The notes under the pieces: generated by a model
What the model was told of the DNA's origin: nothing
The model's database searches: none
Seen by the model: the letters and a program-made list of their open reading frames with translations, nothing else
Shown here: positions 14,302 through 21,901 of the stretch, piece by piece
Layout: each line of letters starts with the position of its first letter
How positions within the stretch are numbered: position 1 is the stretch's first letter
From: JAGOPO01 sp035524755
Lineage (GTDB): Bacteria > Patescibacteriota > Minisyncoccia > 2-02-FULL-40-12 > GWA2-44-9
Direction: 5' to 3'
Assembly: GCA_035524755.1 (NCBI GenBank)
Contig: DATKOD010000007.1
Span: forward strand, 1 to 31,199
DNA: 31,199 nucleotides
Program-made: the position numbers and the translations under genes

Positions 14302-14931
14302 AAGAATCATCTGTATCTCGGCGGCGACGGTATCGACGGGGCGGTCGCCGTTGATGACTTCCACCCGCATGTCGGGAGCCCATGCACGGCTCGAGGCAGC
14401 GATGTCGAGGTACGCCTGCCGGATCTTCGCAAGGCTCTCGAGCTTCTCGAAGAGCTCCGGTGCTCCCCGCTCCCGTGCGAGACGCTGCATCGCGACTTCG
14501 GCTGGGATATCCATGAGAACGGTCAGGTTGGGCCAGCGGAGCCACGGACCGAGCACCTCGCGATGCATCGCGATGAAGAGGTCGGCACATCCGGTCAGCG
14601 CCCCGTACGCGATGGTGGAGAGCGCGAACCGGTCAGCGACCACCGGCCGCCCGTGCTCGAGGCCCGGCAGGACTGTGCATACGGTGTCTTCGGCCCGGTC
14701 GATGACGAACAGGCGCTGAAGCGCATCGTTCGCGGGTGCCGGAAGTTCGTGCTGAAGGATTCTCCGGATGAGACGCCCAGTGTGGTTGTCACGCTCGTTG
14801 GGCTCCCGGAAGAAGACGACGTTCCCCCAGACACCACGAAGGAAATCGACCGCTTTCAGGCTCTGTGTCCCCTTCCCGCACTTGTCGATGCCTTCGAACG
14901 CAATGAACGGCGGAATCTTGTCGGCGGCCAT
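14284..14931 (-). CDS. tmk: Thymidylate kinase
   Basis: Tmk phosphorylates dTMP to dTDP. The 215-residue protein has the P-loop FEGIDKCGKGTQ (about residues 12-23), the dTMP-binding DRFALSTIAYGAL near residue 100, and FREPNERDN, matching the usual substrate-contact FxREP motif. The second ATG (14929-14931) is favoured because an AGGGG stands eight bases upstream. The ATG two codons earlier is an alternative. It is the last gene of a minus-strand set with thyX and dCMP deaminase, 67 bases after the deaminase, and ends at a terminator. Divergence from the bacterial GxDGxGKST P-loop is modest. Confidence 0.9.
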   Translation of the reverse strand: MAADKIPPFIAFEGIDKCGKGTQSLKAVDFLRGVWGNVVFFREPNERDNHTGRLIRRILQHELPAPANDALQRLFVIDRAEDTVCTVLPGLEHGRPVVADRFALSTIAYGALTGCADLFIAMHREVLGPWLRWPNLTVLMDIPAEVAMQRLARERGAPELFEKLESLAKIRQAYLDIAASSRAWAPDMRVEVINGDRPVDTVAAEIQMILAPYTP

Positions 14932-14954
14932 AATCATTACCCCTGGAAGGAACG

Positions 14955-14985
14955 GACCGCCATGGTAGCATGGCGGTCGTTTTTC
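14955..14985 (+). terminator. Orphan terminator-like hairpin facing the plus direction
   Basis: A perfect 10-bp stem (14955-14964 with 14969-14978, loop GTAG) is followed on the plus strand by GTTTTTCG. No plus-strand gene precedes it. On the minus strand it sits in the leader between the deaminase gene and tmk and is followed by CGTTCCTTCC. It could limit antisense transcription or act as a weak intergenic attenuator. Confidence 0.5.
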
Positions 14986-14998
14986 GTTGTCCACAGGG

Positions 14999-15553
14999 TC
15001 AGCGGTCCATCGGCTCCTTTGTCACCCGCAAGCGGTAGCCGGCGATGTGCAGGATGCCGCCCTTACGAGCCAGTAGGTCGAAGAGACGCTGGAACACGTC
15101 GGCCCAGTCGACGGTGTGCTGGACGAGCGGCACCTTCTTCGCCCGGGCCATGGCGGCGGTCTTGGTGCGGCCGAGCGAGTTCGAGTACTCGCCGTAGAAG
15201 TCTACGCGTCCGATGCCCGCCTGCAGAAGGCGCTTGATGCAGTTCACGCACGGCGTCGCGGTCACGATGGCCTGCGCACCGATGAGCAACGCGGGATCCG
15301 TGTTCAGGATGGCGTTGTCTTCGCCGTGGATGGTCGCGACGCAATGCCCCTCTTCCAGTAGATGCCCGACGTCGTCACAATGCGGCAGTCCGCTGACGGA
15401 ACCGTTGAATCCGAAGCCCCGGAGACGCTTCTTCTGAACGATGCCACACGCCGTACGAAGACGGTCACACGTCCCCAGGATGGAATGTGCCGCGGTGGAG
15501 ACCAGAAACGCCAACTGGAACATCGCGTCGCGTTCCTGCCGCTTCTTGGTCAT
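14999..15553 (-). CDS. dCMP deaminase family protein (ComEB-like)
   Basis: The 184-residue protein has the cytidine/deoxycytidylate deaminase zinc motifs: HGEDNA with His76 and Glu78, and PCVNC with Cys102 and Cys105. It also has a dCMP-type N-terminal region (GFGFNGSVSGLPHCDD). The predicted reaction is dCMP to dUMP, feeding the ThyX reaction encoded just upstream. The ATG at 15551-15553 lies two bases after the thyX stop. An AAGGTG in the last thyX codons gives the SD, so translation is coupled. A broader cytidine-deaminase or competence-linked ComEB role cannot be excluded, but the operon argues for dTTP synthesis. Confidence 0.82.
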   Translation of the reverse strand: MTKKRQERDAMFQLAFLVSTAAHSILGTCDRLRTACGIVQKKRLRGFGFNGSVSGLPHCDDVGHLLEEGHCVATIHGEDNAILNTDPALLIGAQAIVTATPCVNCIKRLLQAGIGRVDFYGEYSNSLGRTKTAAMARAKKVPLVQHTVDWADVFQRLFDLLARKGGILHIAGYRLRVTKEPMDR

Positions 15554-15555
15554 GC

Positions 15556-16341
15556 TCACACCTTGCTGTTGGCCGGCCGGTACCACGGCAGGCCGTCAGC
15601 GTCGTCGGCCAGGAAGTCGCCGAAGATGTTCGGGTAGCGCTTGGTGACGATGGCGCCGACCCTGCCGAACACGAGGCGGATCTCCTCCTCGGCCGACGGG
15701 TGCGTGCGCATCTCCAGGACCCACCGGAGCGCGCGCGGGTTAGCCGACCAGCCGATGGTCGTCGCCAGGCCGATGGGCGCCACCCGACGCATGGCGGACG
15801 TGATGATCTTCTTCGTCGTGAACGGCACGCCCGGACGGTCGAGCTTGAAATACTCCGCCAGCTCCCTCTGCAGCGTCTCGAGCTGCTCGAAGGTCTGCAC
15901 GAAGATGGTCATCGCCTGCTCGTCCTCGCGGATGCAGGTCGGCAACCACTGCTTCAGGGCGTCGAGCCGCACGAACCGCAGGCTCTCTTGCGAGATGGCA
16001 ACACCCTGCCGGTGCCGCACCAGCTCGTGCGTGAACACGCGCGACACGTCGGCGAACACGAAGTTCATCATCGTGTGCTCGAGCACCGAGCCGTGCTTAG
16101 TGCTCAGGATGTTCGCCATGTACTCGTCGTTGCGCTCGCGGATCTTCGTGACGTTCTTGTTCATGCCGGGCTGGAAGCTCCGGTAGCACAGACGTCCCAT
16201 GATCTCCGCGATCTTCTCGGAGTCGGACGGGGCGTCGGATGTCCAATCCGGGATGCCGATGTGGTCCAGGTAGGCCTGCAGCCCTTCCTCGACGACCCGC
16301 GACTCACCGATGAGGAACACCTTGGGTTCGACTTTCTGCAT
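15556..16341 (-). CDS. thyX: Flavin-dependent thymidylate synthase with lengthened RHR motif
   Basis: ThyX methylates dUMP to dTMP using methylene-tetrahydrofolate and reduced FAD. The 261-residue protein carries RHRQGVAISQESLRF at residues 109-123. The usual RHRx7S motif here has eight residues between RHR and Ser120, an apparent one-residue insertion. KHGSVLEHT (about residues 82-90) and FTHELVRH match the folate/flavin-binding helices. The C-terminus SAMRRVAPIG and NPRALRWVLEMR also fits. An SD AAGGGGAG lies about six bases before the ATG at 16339-16341. With the deaminase and tmk it covers dCMP to dTDP. No thyA is visible. Confidence 0.92.
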   Translation of the reverse strand: MQKVEPKVFLIGESRVVEEGLQAYLDHIGIPDWTSDAPSDSEKIAEIMGRLCYRSFQPGMNKNVTKIRERNDEYMANILSTKHGSVLEHTMMNFVFADVSRVFTHELVRHRQGVAISQESLRFVRLDALKQWLPTCIREDEQAMTIFVQTFEQLETLQRELAEYFKLDRPGVPFTTKKIITSAMRRVAPIGLATTIGWSANPRALRWVLEMRTHPSAEEEIRLVFGRVGAIVTKRYPNIFGDFLADDADGLPWYRPANSKV

Positions 16342-16370
16342 GACTCACTCCCCTTATTGTCAAACAACGT

Positions 16371-16392
16371 ACAACGGCCTTTCGGCCGTTGT
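16371..16392 (-). terminator. Terminator after rplK
   Basis: A perfect 9-bp stem (ACAACGGCC, 16371-16379, with 16384-16392, loop TTTC) is followed on the minus strand by ACGTTGTTTGAC. The T content is modest, so some readthrough into thyX is possible. Confidence 0.65.
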
Positions 16393-16420
16393 AGACTAGA
16401 ACACTGGAAGAGGAATGCAA

Positions 16421-16843
16421 CTACTTGATGTCGATGCCCATCGAGCGCGCGGTGCCGGCGATGATCTCCATCGCGGCGTCGACGTCGTTGGCATTCAGGT
16501 CCGCCATCTTCTGTTCGGCGATGGCTTTCAGCTGTGCCCGGGTGATGGAGCCGACTTTGTTCTTGTTGGGAACGCCCGACCCCTTCTCCAGACCGGCGGC
16601 GACGCGCAGCAGGTAAGCTGCGGGCGGCGTGCGGAGCTTGAAGTCGAACGAGCGGTCCTCGTAGATGGTGACCTCCACCGGGATGACCTGTCCCTTCTTG
16701 TCCTTGGTCGCCTCGTTGAACTGCAGACAGAACTGCTGCAAATTCAGCCCGCGGGGGCCCAGGATCATACCGACCGGTGGCGCCGGCGTTGCGGCCGCAC
16801 CCTCGATCTGCAATTTCACGATTTCCTTGATCTTCTTTGCCAT
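16421..16843 (-). CDS. rplK: 50S ribosomal protein uL11
   Basis: L11 builds the GTPase-associated centre with 23S rRNA helices 43-44. The 140-residue protein has the N-terminal KLQIEG and PAPPVG segments and the C-terminal KSGSG-like GLEKGSGVPNKNKVG and IIAGTARSMGI. In the thiostrepton-contact region the usual PPVGPALGQ becomes PPVGMILGPRG, with Met26 in place of proline. The ATG at 16841-16843 follows the nusG stop by three bases. Unlike the common order, rplA does not follow: after a hairpin comes thyX. Confidence 0.97.
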   Translation of the reverse strand: MAKKIKEIVKLQIEGAAATPAPPVGMILGPRGLNLQQFCLQFNEATKDKKGQVIPVEVTIYEDRSFDFKLRTPPAAYLLRVAAGLEKGSGVPNKNKVGSITRAQLKAIAEQKMADLNANDVDAAMEIIAGTARSMGIDIK

Positions 16844-16846
16844 GGT

Positions 16847-17392
16847 TTAAAGTTTCTTCATCTGGAGGAAATCCAGTTCCACCGGAGTTTCCCGACCGAA
16901 AATAGTGACCAGCACCTTGACACGTCCCTTCTCCGGGTCAACCTCAAAGATTTTGCCGTCGAAGTCTTTGAACGGCCCGTCCGTGATTTTCACACGGTCG
17001 CCGACTTTCACATCCACTTTGTATTGCGGCTCCGCGACGCCCATGCGTCCGAGCAAGTCGTCGATCTCGGCACGTGACAACGGGGTGGGTGTCGTCCCGG
17101 CACCGATGAATCCTGTGACGCTGGGCGTGTTGCGTACCACGTACCACGAGTCGTCGGAGACGATCATATCAACGAGCACGTAGCCAGGGTAGATCTTCTC
17201 CTCGACGACTTCGCGCTTGCCGCCTTTGACGCGGATCTTCTTCTCCTTCGGCACGAGCACCTGGAAAATGCGGTTCTCGAACCCTAGGGATTCGACGCGT
17301 TGTTTCAGGTTGCGCGCGACACTATCCTCGTATCCAGAGTAGGTGTGGATGGCGTACCACTCGCGCGCACCGGTTGTGACCTGTTTCGGCAT
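16847..17392 (-). CDS. nusG: Transcription elongation/antitermination factor NusG
   Basis: NusG binds RNA polymerase and, through its KOW domain, S10 or Rho. The 181-residue protein has the NGN domain (REWYAIHTYSGYEDSVARNL, then YPGYVLVDM near residue 70) and a C-terminal KOW domain (VKVGDRVKITDGPFKDFDGK, about residues 127-146). It lies between secE (nine bases upstream) and rplK (three bases downstream). No SD is seen. A TGC-GATAAT on the minus strand (17409-17401) ends eight bases before the ATG, within the last codons of secE, so a nusG-specific leaderless start is possible. Confidence 0.97.
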   Translation of the reverse strand: MPKQVTTGAREWYAIHTYSGYEDSVARNLKQRVESLGFENRIFQVLVPKEKKIRVKGGKREVVEEKIYPGYVLVDMIVSDDSWYVVRNTPSVTGFIGAGTTPTPLSRAEIDDLLGRMGVAEPQYKVDVKVGDRVKITDGPFKDFDGKIFEVDPEKGRVKVLVTIFGRETPVELDFLQMKKL

Positions 17393-17401
17393 GAGGAAAG
17401 A

Positions 17402-17587
17402 TTATCGCACGATGAACGTCCCGACCAGCCAGGTGGCCAAAGCATCGATACCGCCCAAGTAGATCGCGAATGCCAGGCACAGGCCGAGCACGACTGCCGT
17501 ATACAGCACCATTTGACGGCGTGACGGCCAAGTCACCTTGCTCAGTTCTGCGCGTACTTCGCGGAGGAATGTGATGACAGATTCCAT
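17402..17587 (-). CDS. secE: Preprotein translocase subunit SecE
   Basis: SecE clamps SecY in the Sec translocon. The 61-residue protein is the short bacterial form: an amphipathic helix with VRAELSKVTWPSRRQ (residues 11-25), then one membrane helix (about residues 27-57). The WPSRRQ motif and position upstream of nusG and rplK make the call secure despite the small size. The ATG is at 17585-17587. On the minus strand a TTGACG-17-TAGTGT promoter candidate overlaps the gyrB stop codon upstream, so the unit probably starts there despite the intervening hairpin. Confidence 0.95.
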   Translation of the reverse strand: MESVITFLREVRAELSKVTWPSRRQMVLYTAVVLGLCLAFAIYLGGIDALATWLVGTFIVR

Positions 17588-17597
17588 GGGATTCTCT

Positions 17598-17615
17598 AAA
17601 AAACGCCCGCGGGCG
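17598..17615 (-). terminator. Terminator-like palindrome after gyrB
   Basis: The palindrome CGCCCGCGGGCG (17604-17615) is followed on the minus strand by TTTTTTAG. The stem is short, with only four to five base pairs once a loop is allowed. It lies between gyrB and secE. Confidence 0.5.
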
Positions 17616-17648
17616 CACCGAGGACACTACCAAAAAGGAAGCAATCCG

Positions 17649-19754
17649 TCAAATATCGAGGTTCTGCACCGAGCGGGCATGGGTCTGGATGAATTTCTTG
17701 CGCGGTAATACGTCCGCCCCCATGAGCACATCGAAGACACGGTCTGCCTCCTCGGCATCAGCGACCGTGACCTGCAGCAGCACCCGATTGGCCGGGTTCA
17801 TGGTCGTCTCCCAGAGCTGTTCAGGGTTCATTTCGCCGAGACCCTTGTAGCGCTGGATGTTCAATCCGGCGACTTTTATGACTCCTTCGGCCGGTTCCCC
17901 TTCTTCGGCGGTTTCCGGAGGTTGCTGTTCATCCTCCACCGGCGTCGCCGTGAAATCAGCGAACGTTTTGCCCGTTTTCTTCTTCGCCGGAGTCGAGGTC
18001 TCGATCTTCACGCCGGCTGCCTTGGCATGTTGAGCGACGACCCTGTCCTTTTCTTCATCGGAATAGACATATTGCGTGTGCGTCCCTTTGCGGATGCCGT
18101 ACAGGGGCGGCTGAGCGATGTAGATGTGACCGGCTTCGATGAGCTTCGGGAAATAGCGGTAGAACAGAGTCAGGAGCAGCGTACGGATGTGCGCACCGTC
18201 GACATCGGCATCCGTCATGATGACGATCTTGTGGTATCGGAGTTTTGACAGGTCGAATTCGTCGGCGATGGCGGTACCCATCGCGATGATGAGTGCACGG
18301 ACCTCGATTGATGCGAGCATCTTATCGATGCGCGCCCGTTCGACGTTCAGGATCTTTCCACGCAACGGCAGGATGGCTTGGAAGTTCCGGTCGCGTCCCT
18401 GCTTCGCGGAGCCACCGGCCGAATCTCCCTCGACGATGAACAGCTCGGACTGCTCCGCTGAGCGGCTGGAGCAGTCGGCCAGTTTGCCTGGCAGCGAAAA
18501 CCCGTCCAGAGCGCCTTTTCGCAGGACCGTATCACGGGCGGCTTTGGCGGCCACGCGGGCTTTCGCCGCCAAAATGACTTTATCCAGAATGCCCCGTGCA
18601 TCGGCCGGATTGCGGTCCAACCAATCGGTGAACTCGACGCTCATAACAGTCTCCACAGCGCCACGAGCTTCGGGATTACCGAGCTTCGCTTTGGTCTGCC
18701 CCTCGAACTGCAGGACCGAAGAATTGATCTTGACCGATACGATGGCGACCAGGCCTTCGCGCACGTCGTCGCCGGTGAGATTATCGTCCTTTTCTTTGAG
18801 GTATCCGTTCTTGCGCGCGTAATCGTTGAGGATGCGCGTCAGCGAAGTCTTGAATCCGGTCATATGCATACCACCCTCGGTCGTATGGATGTTGTTGGCG
18901 AAGCTGAACTCCTTGGGCGACATGTCGTCGACATATTGGAGTGCGATTTCGACAGCCATGTTCTCTTCCTGCTTGTCCACGTAGAACGGATTCTTGTGGA
19001 CCGGCTCGATGCCGTGCGTGAGGAATCCGATGTACGAGACGATGCCCCCCTCGAAATGGAACGTGTACGTCGGAAATTGCGACTCCCTTGATGACGGCGG
19101 GCGGACACCATCGCGCGCATCGACGACTTGGATAGTAATGCCCTTGGTCAAGTACGCTTGCTGCCGCAGGTGGTTCAGGATCATATCGAGCTTGAATTCC
19201 CGCTCTTTGAATATCTCCGGATCCGGCTGGAATGTGACGATGGTGCCGTGATCAGCCGCGGTACCGATCTTCTTCACCGGTTTTTTCGGTTTGCCACGCT
19301 CGTATTCCTGCATGTACGCGCTTCCATCGACATGTACTTCCACCTTCACGTACTTTGAGAGCGCGTTGACCACCGATACGCCTACGCCATGCAGTCCCCC
19401 GGCGACCTTGTACGCATCACCACCGAATTTGCCACCCGCATGGAGAGTGGTCATGACCGTCTCTAGCGCAGAAACTCCCGTCTGTTTATGGATTCCCACC
19501 GGAATACCGCGACCGTCATCGGTCACTTCAACCATATCGTCGGGGAGCAGCTTCACGATGATGCGCGTTGCGTGTCCCGCCATCGCCTCGTCCAACGAGT
19601 TGTCGAACACCTCCCAAATGAGGTGGTGGAGGCCGTCATTGCCCGTGGAACCGATGTACATCCCGGGGCGTTTCCGGACAGGCTCAAGACCCTCCAGGAC
19701 GTAGATGTCGGACGCGGTATACGAGCTCTTGGGGGCCTCTTTCTTGGTCACCAT
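17649..19754 (-). CDS. gyrB: DNA gyrase subunit B
   Basis: GyrB is the ATPase and TOPRIM subunit of gyrase. The 701-residue protein has the GHKL ATP site (FDNSLDEAMAG, DDGRGIPVGIH, GGLHGVGVSVVNALS), the transducer domain, and the TOPRIM motifs EGDSAGGSAKQGRDR and MTDADVDGAHIRTLLL. RYKGLGEMN is at residues 635-643 and the C-terminus ends NLDI, favouring GyrB over ParE. A charged, low-complexity insert rich in Glu, Pro and Lys lies at about residues 579-627 in the C-terminal TOPRIM region. The ATG at 19752-19754 has no SD and follows a good promoter by 11 bases. GyrA is not in the window. Confidence 0.95.
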   Translation of the reverse strand: MVTKKEAPKSSYTASDIYVLEGLEPVRKRPGMYIGSTGNDGLHHLIWEVFDNSLDEAMAGHATRIIVKLLPDDMVEVTDDGRGIPVGIHKQTGVSALETVMTTLHAGGKFGGDAYKVAGGLHGVGVSVVNALSKYVKVEVHVDGSAYMQEYERGKPKKPVKKIGTAADHGTIVTFQPDPEIFKEREFKLDMILNHLRQQAYLTKGITIQVVDARDGVRPPSSRESQFPTYTFHFEGGIVSYIGFLTHGIEPVHKNPFYVDKQEENMAVEIALQYVDDMSPKEFSFANNIHTTEGGMHMTGFKTSLTRILNDYARKNGYLKEKDDNLTGDDVREGLVAIVSVKINSSVLQFEGQTKAKLGNPEARGAVETVMSVEFTDWLDRNPADARGILDKVILAAKARVAAKAARDTVLRKGALDGFSLPGKLADCSSRSAEQSELFIVEGDSAGGSAKQGRDRNFQAILPLRGKILNVERARIDKMLASIEVRALIIAMGTAIADEFDLSKLRYHKIVIMTDADVDGAHIRTLLLTLFYRYFPKLIEAGHIYIAQPPLYGIRKGTHTQYVYSDEEKDRVVAQHAKAAGVKIETSTPAKKKTGKTFADFTATPVEDEQQPPETAEEGEPAEGVIKVAGLNIQRYKGLGEMNPEQLWETTMNPANRVLLQVTVADAEEADRVFDVLMGADVLPRKKFIQTHARSVQNLDI

Positions 19755-19765
19755 AATGCCTAACT

Positions 19766-19793
19766 ATTGTACGCCTTTCCTCACGGATATCAA
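19766..19793 (-). promoter_or_regulatory. gyrB promoter
   Basis: On the minus strand TTGATA (19793-19788), a 16-base spacer and TACAAT (19771-19766) each match the consensus at five of six bases. The hexamer ends 11 bases before the ATG, giving a leader of only about four to six bases. Confidence 0.75.
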
Positions 19794-19809
19794 CACCTGA
19801 AATCCACAT

Positions 19810-19835
19810 AAAAAGCGGCTTAAGATGCCGTTTTT
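19810..19835 (-). terminator. Terminator after pheT
   Basis: A CGGC/GCCG stem extended by A-T pairs is flanked by T tracts on both strands (CTTTTTA on minus, GTTTTTC on plus). It ends the pheS-pheT unit before the gyrB promoter. Confidence 0.7.
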
Positions 19836-19848
19836 CTGATGTCAGGTG

Positions 19849-21900
19849 CTATCTGATTTTGGCGTCAAGATCCTCGGTCAACGCGGCCTTGATTGCGGCT
19901 TCGGCGGCATCGACTTCTTTGTCGGTCAGCGTACGGTCCGAAGCGCGGAAGATGACATGGAATGCGACGCTTTTTCCGTATTCTGGTGTATCCCCTTCGG
20001 CCTTGAGCTTCTCCTCGCCGGTCGGCAGGAAGATGTCGAACACATCCACATCTTCAACGATGTCGCCACCCGCGTCTTCGGCGGTCTGGAGGATGTCATC
20101 AACTTTTACACCCTGATCCACGAGCACCGCGATATCACGGATGATGCTCGGGTACTTCGGCAGCGGTTCGAATTCGTTCTCCTGTTCGGCAAGCTCGATG
20201 AGCGCACGCAAATCGAGTTCCGCGACCGCCGCAGAACCTTTGAGCTTCAGCTCTTCGGCCACGCCGGAAGAAATCGCACCGACGAATCCGATGATCATTC
20301 CCGAACCCTCGATCCGCAGTAACGCTCTCCTTCCGGCGCCGGTCGCACTGACCGCGCCCGCGTCCCACGGGAACGGCTCCGCATCATCGTAGACGACATC
20401 GTCGATGCCTATGCGTTCAATGAGCAAATCCAGCGCACCCTTGAGTTCATAGAACACGTCCGAGCCTCCGGAGCGACGGGCAAGCGCGATTCCGAGCCGC
20501 AGCGGTTCCTTTTCGCCGATGCTGGCATACGTATGTCCGGCTTCGAACAGACGGACTTCGTCGGTGAAGCGCAGGTTGTCGCGCAGGTTCGTCAACAGGC
20601 GCGGTACAAGTGTCGTTCGGAGGTACCGATATTCGGATGATTGAGGCTGGGCCAGTTCGAATTTCGTTCCGTCCGGCACGAATGCGTAATTATAGACCTC
20701 CGAATATCCGGCACCGGCCAATAGTCGTGCGATGGCAAAGCGTTCACGGATGATGTCGTATTCATCCCATGCCGCGTTGGTATCCCCCGCCACCCAGCCC
20801 TTTTCATCATAGATTGGGAACACCGGTGGAATTGATGGCAGGGCATCGTATCCATAGACCCGGGCGACTTCTTCGATGATATCCTCGGCACCGCTGACAT
20901 CCGAACGCCGCGTGGGTACCGTTACGATGAGTTTGCCGCTCCGGTCCTCCGTTCCGAATCCCAGCGATTCTAGGATGCTCCGCGTCTGCGGGACGCCGAT
21001 ATCCGTGCCGAGCAATGAGCGTGTGTATTCGGGATCGACAGTGATTTGCCACGGCAACCGCGGAGTCGGATATGCATCGATGATGGCACGGTCGGCAGTC
21101 CCGCCGGCGGCGCGTGCGAGCAGCTCACCCGCCCGCACCAAGGACGGTGCCGTCAGATTCGGATCGACACCGTACGAGAAGCGTATTGATGCATCGGTAC
21201 GAAGCCCGAGCTTCCGGCTCGCGGCGCGGATGGCCACGGGATCCCAGTTCGCCGCCTCGAGGAGCACATCCGTCGTGTCGTCGGAAATGCCCGAGTCCGC
21301 CCCGCCCTTGATGCCGGCGATGGATAATGCCTTTGAACCGTCGGCGACGACCAGGATGGACGGATCCAGTTCGTATTCCGTCCGGGCTTCATCCAGCGCC
21401 CGGACACGTTCTCCGACTTTTGCTCGACGGATAACGAGTTCAGGGATGTGCCGGAGATCGAACGCATGCATCGGCTGGCCGAGCTCGAGCATGACGTAGT
21501 TCGTGACGTCAACTACGTTGTTGATGCTACGGAGCCCGCAGGTCTCCAGGTACGCGGACAACCATGCGGGAGACGGTCCGACTTTCACGCCACGTACGAT
21601 GAGCGCCGAGAACCGGGGACACCCTTCCGTATCCTTCACGGTGATACGGACATCGGGGTGTACGGACTTTTCGTACTCGTATGAGGGCGCAGCGAACCTG
21701 GCATTGTCCAATGCACACAGTTCACGCGCGATCCCGAGATGTGAAAGGCAATCCGGACGGTTCGGAAGGATCTTGATCTCCCACGCGTCATTGCCAATCT
21801 CCTCCACCTCGAACGCCTTCGACGACAAGAGCTCCGCCGCCGCATGCGGTGAGAGGAAGACGCCTGACAGTTCCTTGATCCACGGCCAGGAGAATTTCAT
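19849..21900 (-). CDS. pheT: Phenylalanyl-tRNA synthetase beta subunit lacking the tRNA-binding OB domain
   Basis: PheT forms the alpha2-beta2 synthetase with PheS. The 683-residue protein is about 110 shorter than E. coli PheT. After residues 1-38 it goes directly to EIKILPNRPDCLSHLGIARE (about residues 41-60), so the EMAP/OB tRNA-binding insertion is missing. The B3/B4 editing domain (CPRFSALIVRGVKVGPSP; GLRSINNVVDVTNYVMLELGQPMHAFDL), B5 region and catalytic-like core follow. The C-terminal FDX-ACB anticodon domain (YPSIIRDIAVLVD onward, about residues 585-683) is intact. The ATG at 21898-21900 comes one base after the pheS stop. Confidence 0.95.
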   Translation of the reverse strand: MKFSWPWIKELSGVFLSPHAAAELLSSKAFEVEEIGNDAWEIKILPNRPDCLSHLGIARELCALDNARFAAPSYEYEKSVHPDVRITVKDTEGCPRFSALIVRGVKVGPSPAWLSAYLETCGLRSINNVVDVTNYVMLELGQPMHAFDLRHIPELVIRRAKVGERVRALDEARTEYELDPSILVVADGSKALSIAGIKGGADSGISDDTTDVLLEAANWDPVAIRAASRKLGLRTDASIRFSYGVDPNLTAPSLVRAGELLARAAGGTADRAIIDAYPTPRLPWQITVDPEYTRSLLGTDIGVPQTRSILESLGFGTEDRSGKLIVTVPTRRSDVSGAEDIIEEVARVYGYDALPSIPPVFPIYDEKGWVAGDTNAAWDEYDIIRERFAIARLLAGAGYSEVYNYAFVPDGTKFELAQPQSSEYRYLRTTLVPRLLTNLRDNLRFTDEVRLFEAGHTYASIGEKEPLRLGIALARRSGGSDVFYELKGALDLLIERIGIDDVVYDDAEPFPWDAGAVSATGAGRRALLRIEGSGMIIGFVGAISSGVAEELKLKGSAAVAELDLRALIELAEQENEFEPLPKYPSIIRDIAVLVDQGVKVDDILQTAEDAGGDIVEDVDVFDIFLPTGEEKLKAEGDTPEYGKSVAFHVIFRASDRTLTDKEVDAAEAAIKAALTEDLDAKIR

Positions 21901-21901
21901 G

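Noticed and set aside
16358..16363. A perfect TTGACA on the minus strand upstream of thyX.
   Set aside because: The matching -10 would fall at or inside the thyX start codon, and no hexamer is there.
15487..16428. A 313-codon plus-strand frame opposite thyX.
   Set aside because: The thyX motifs on the other strand are clear, and the plus frame has a shadow composition rich in Arg, His and Leu.
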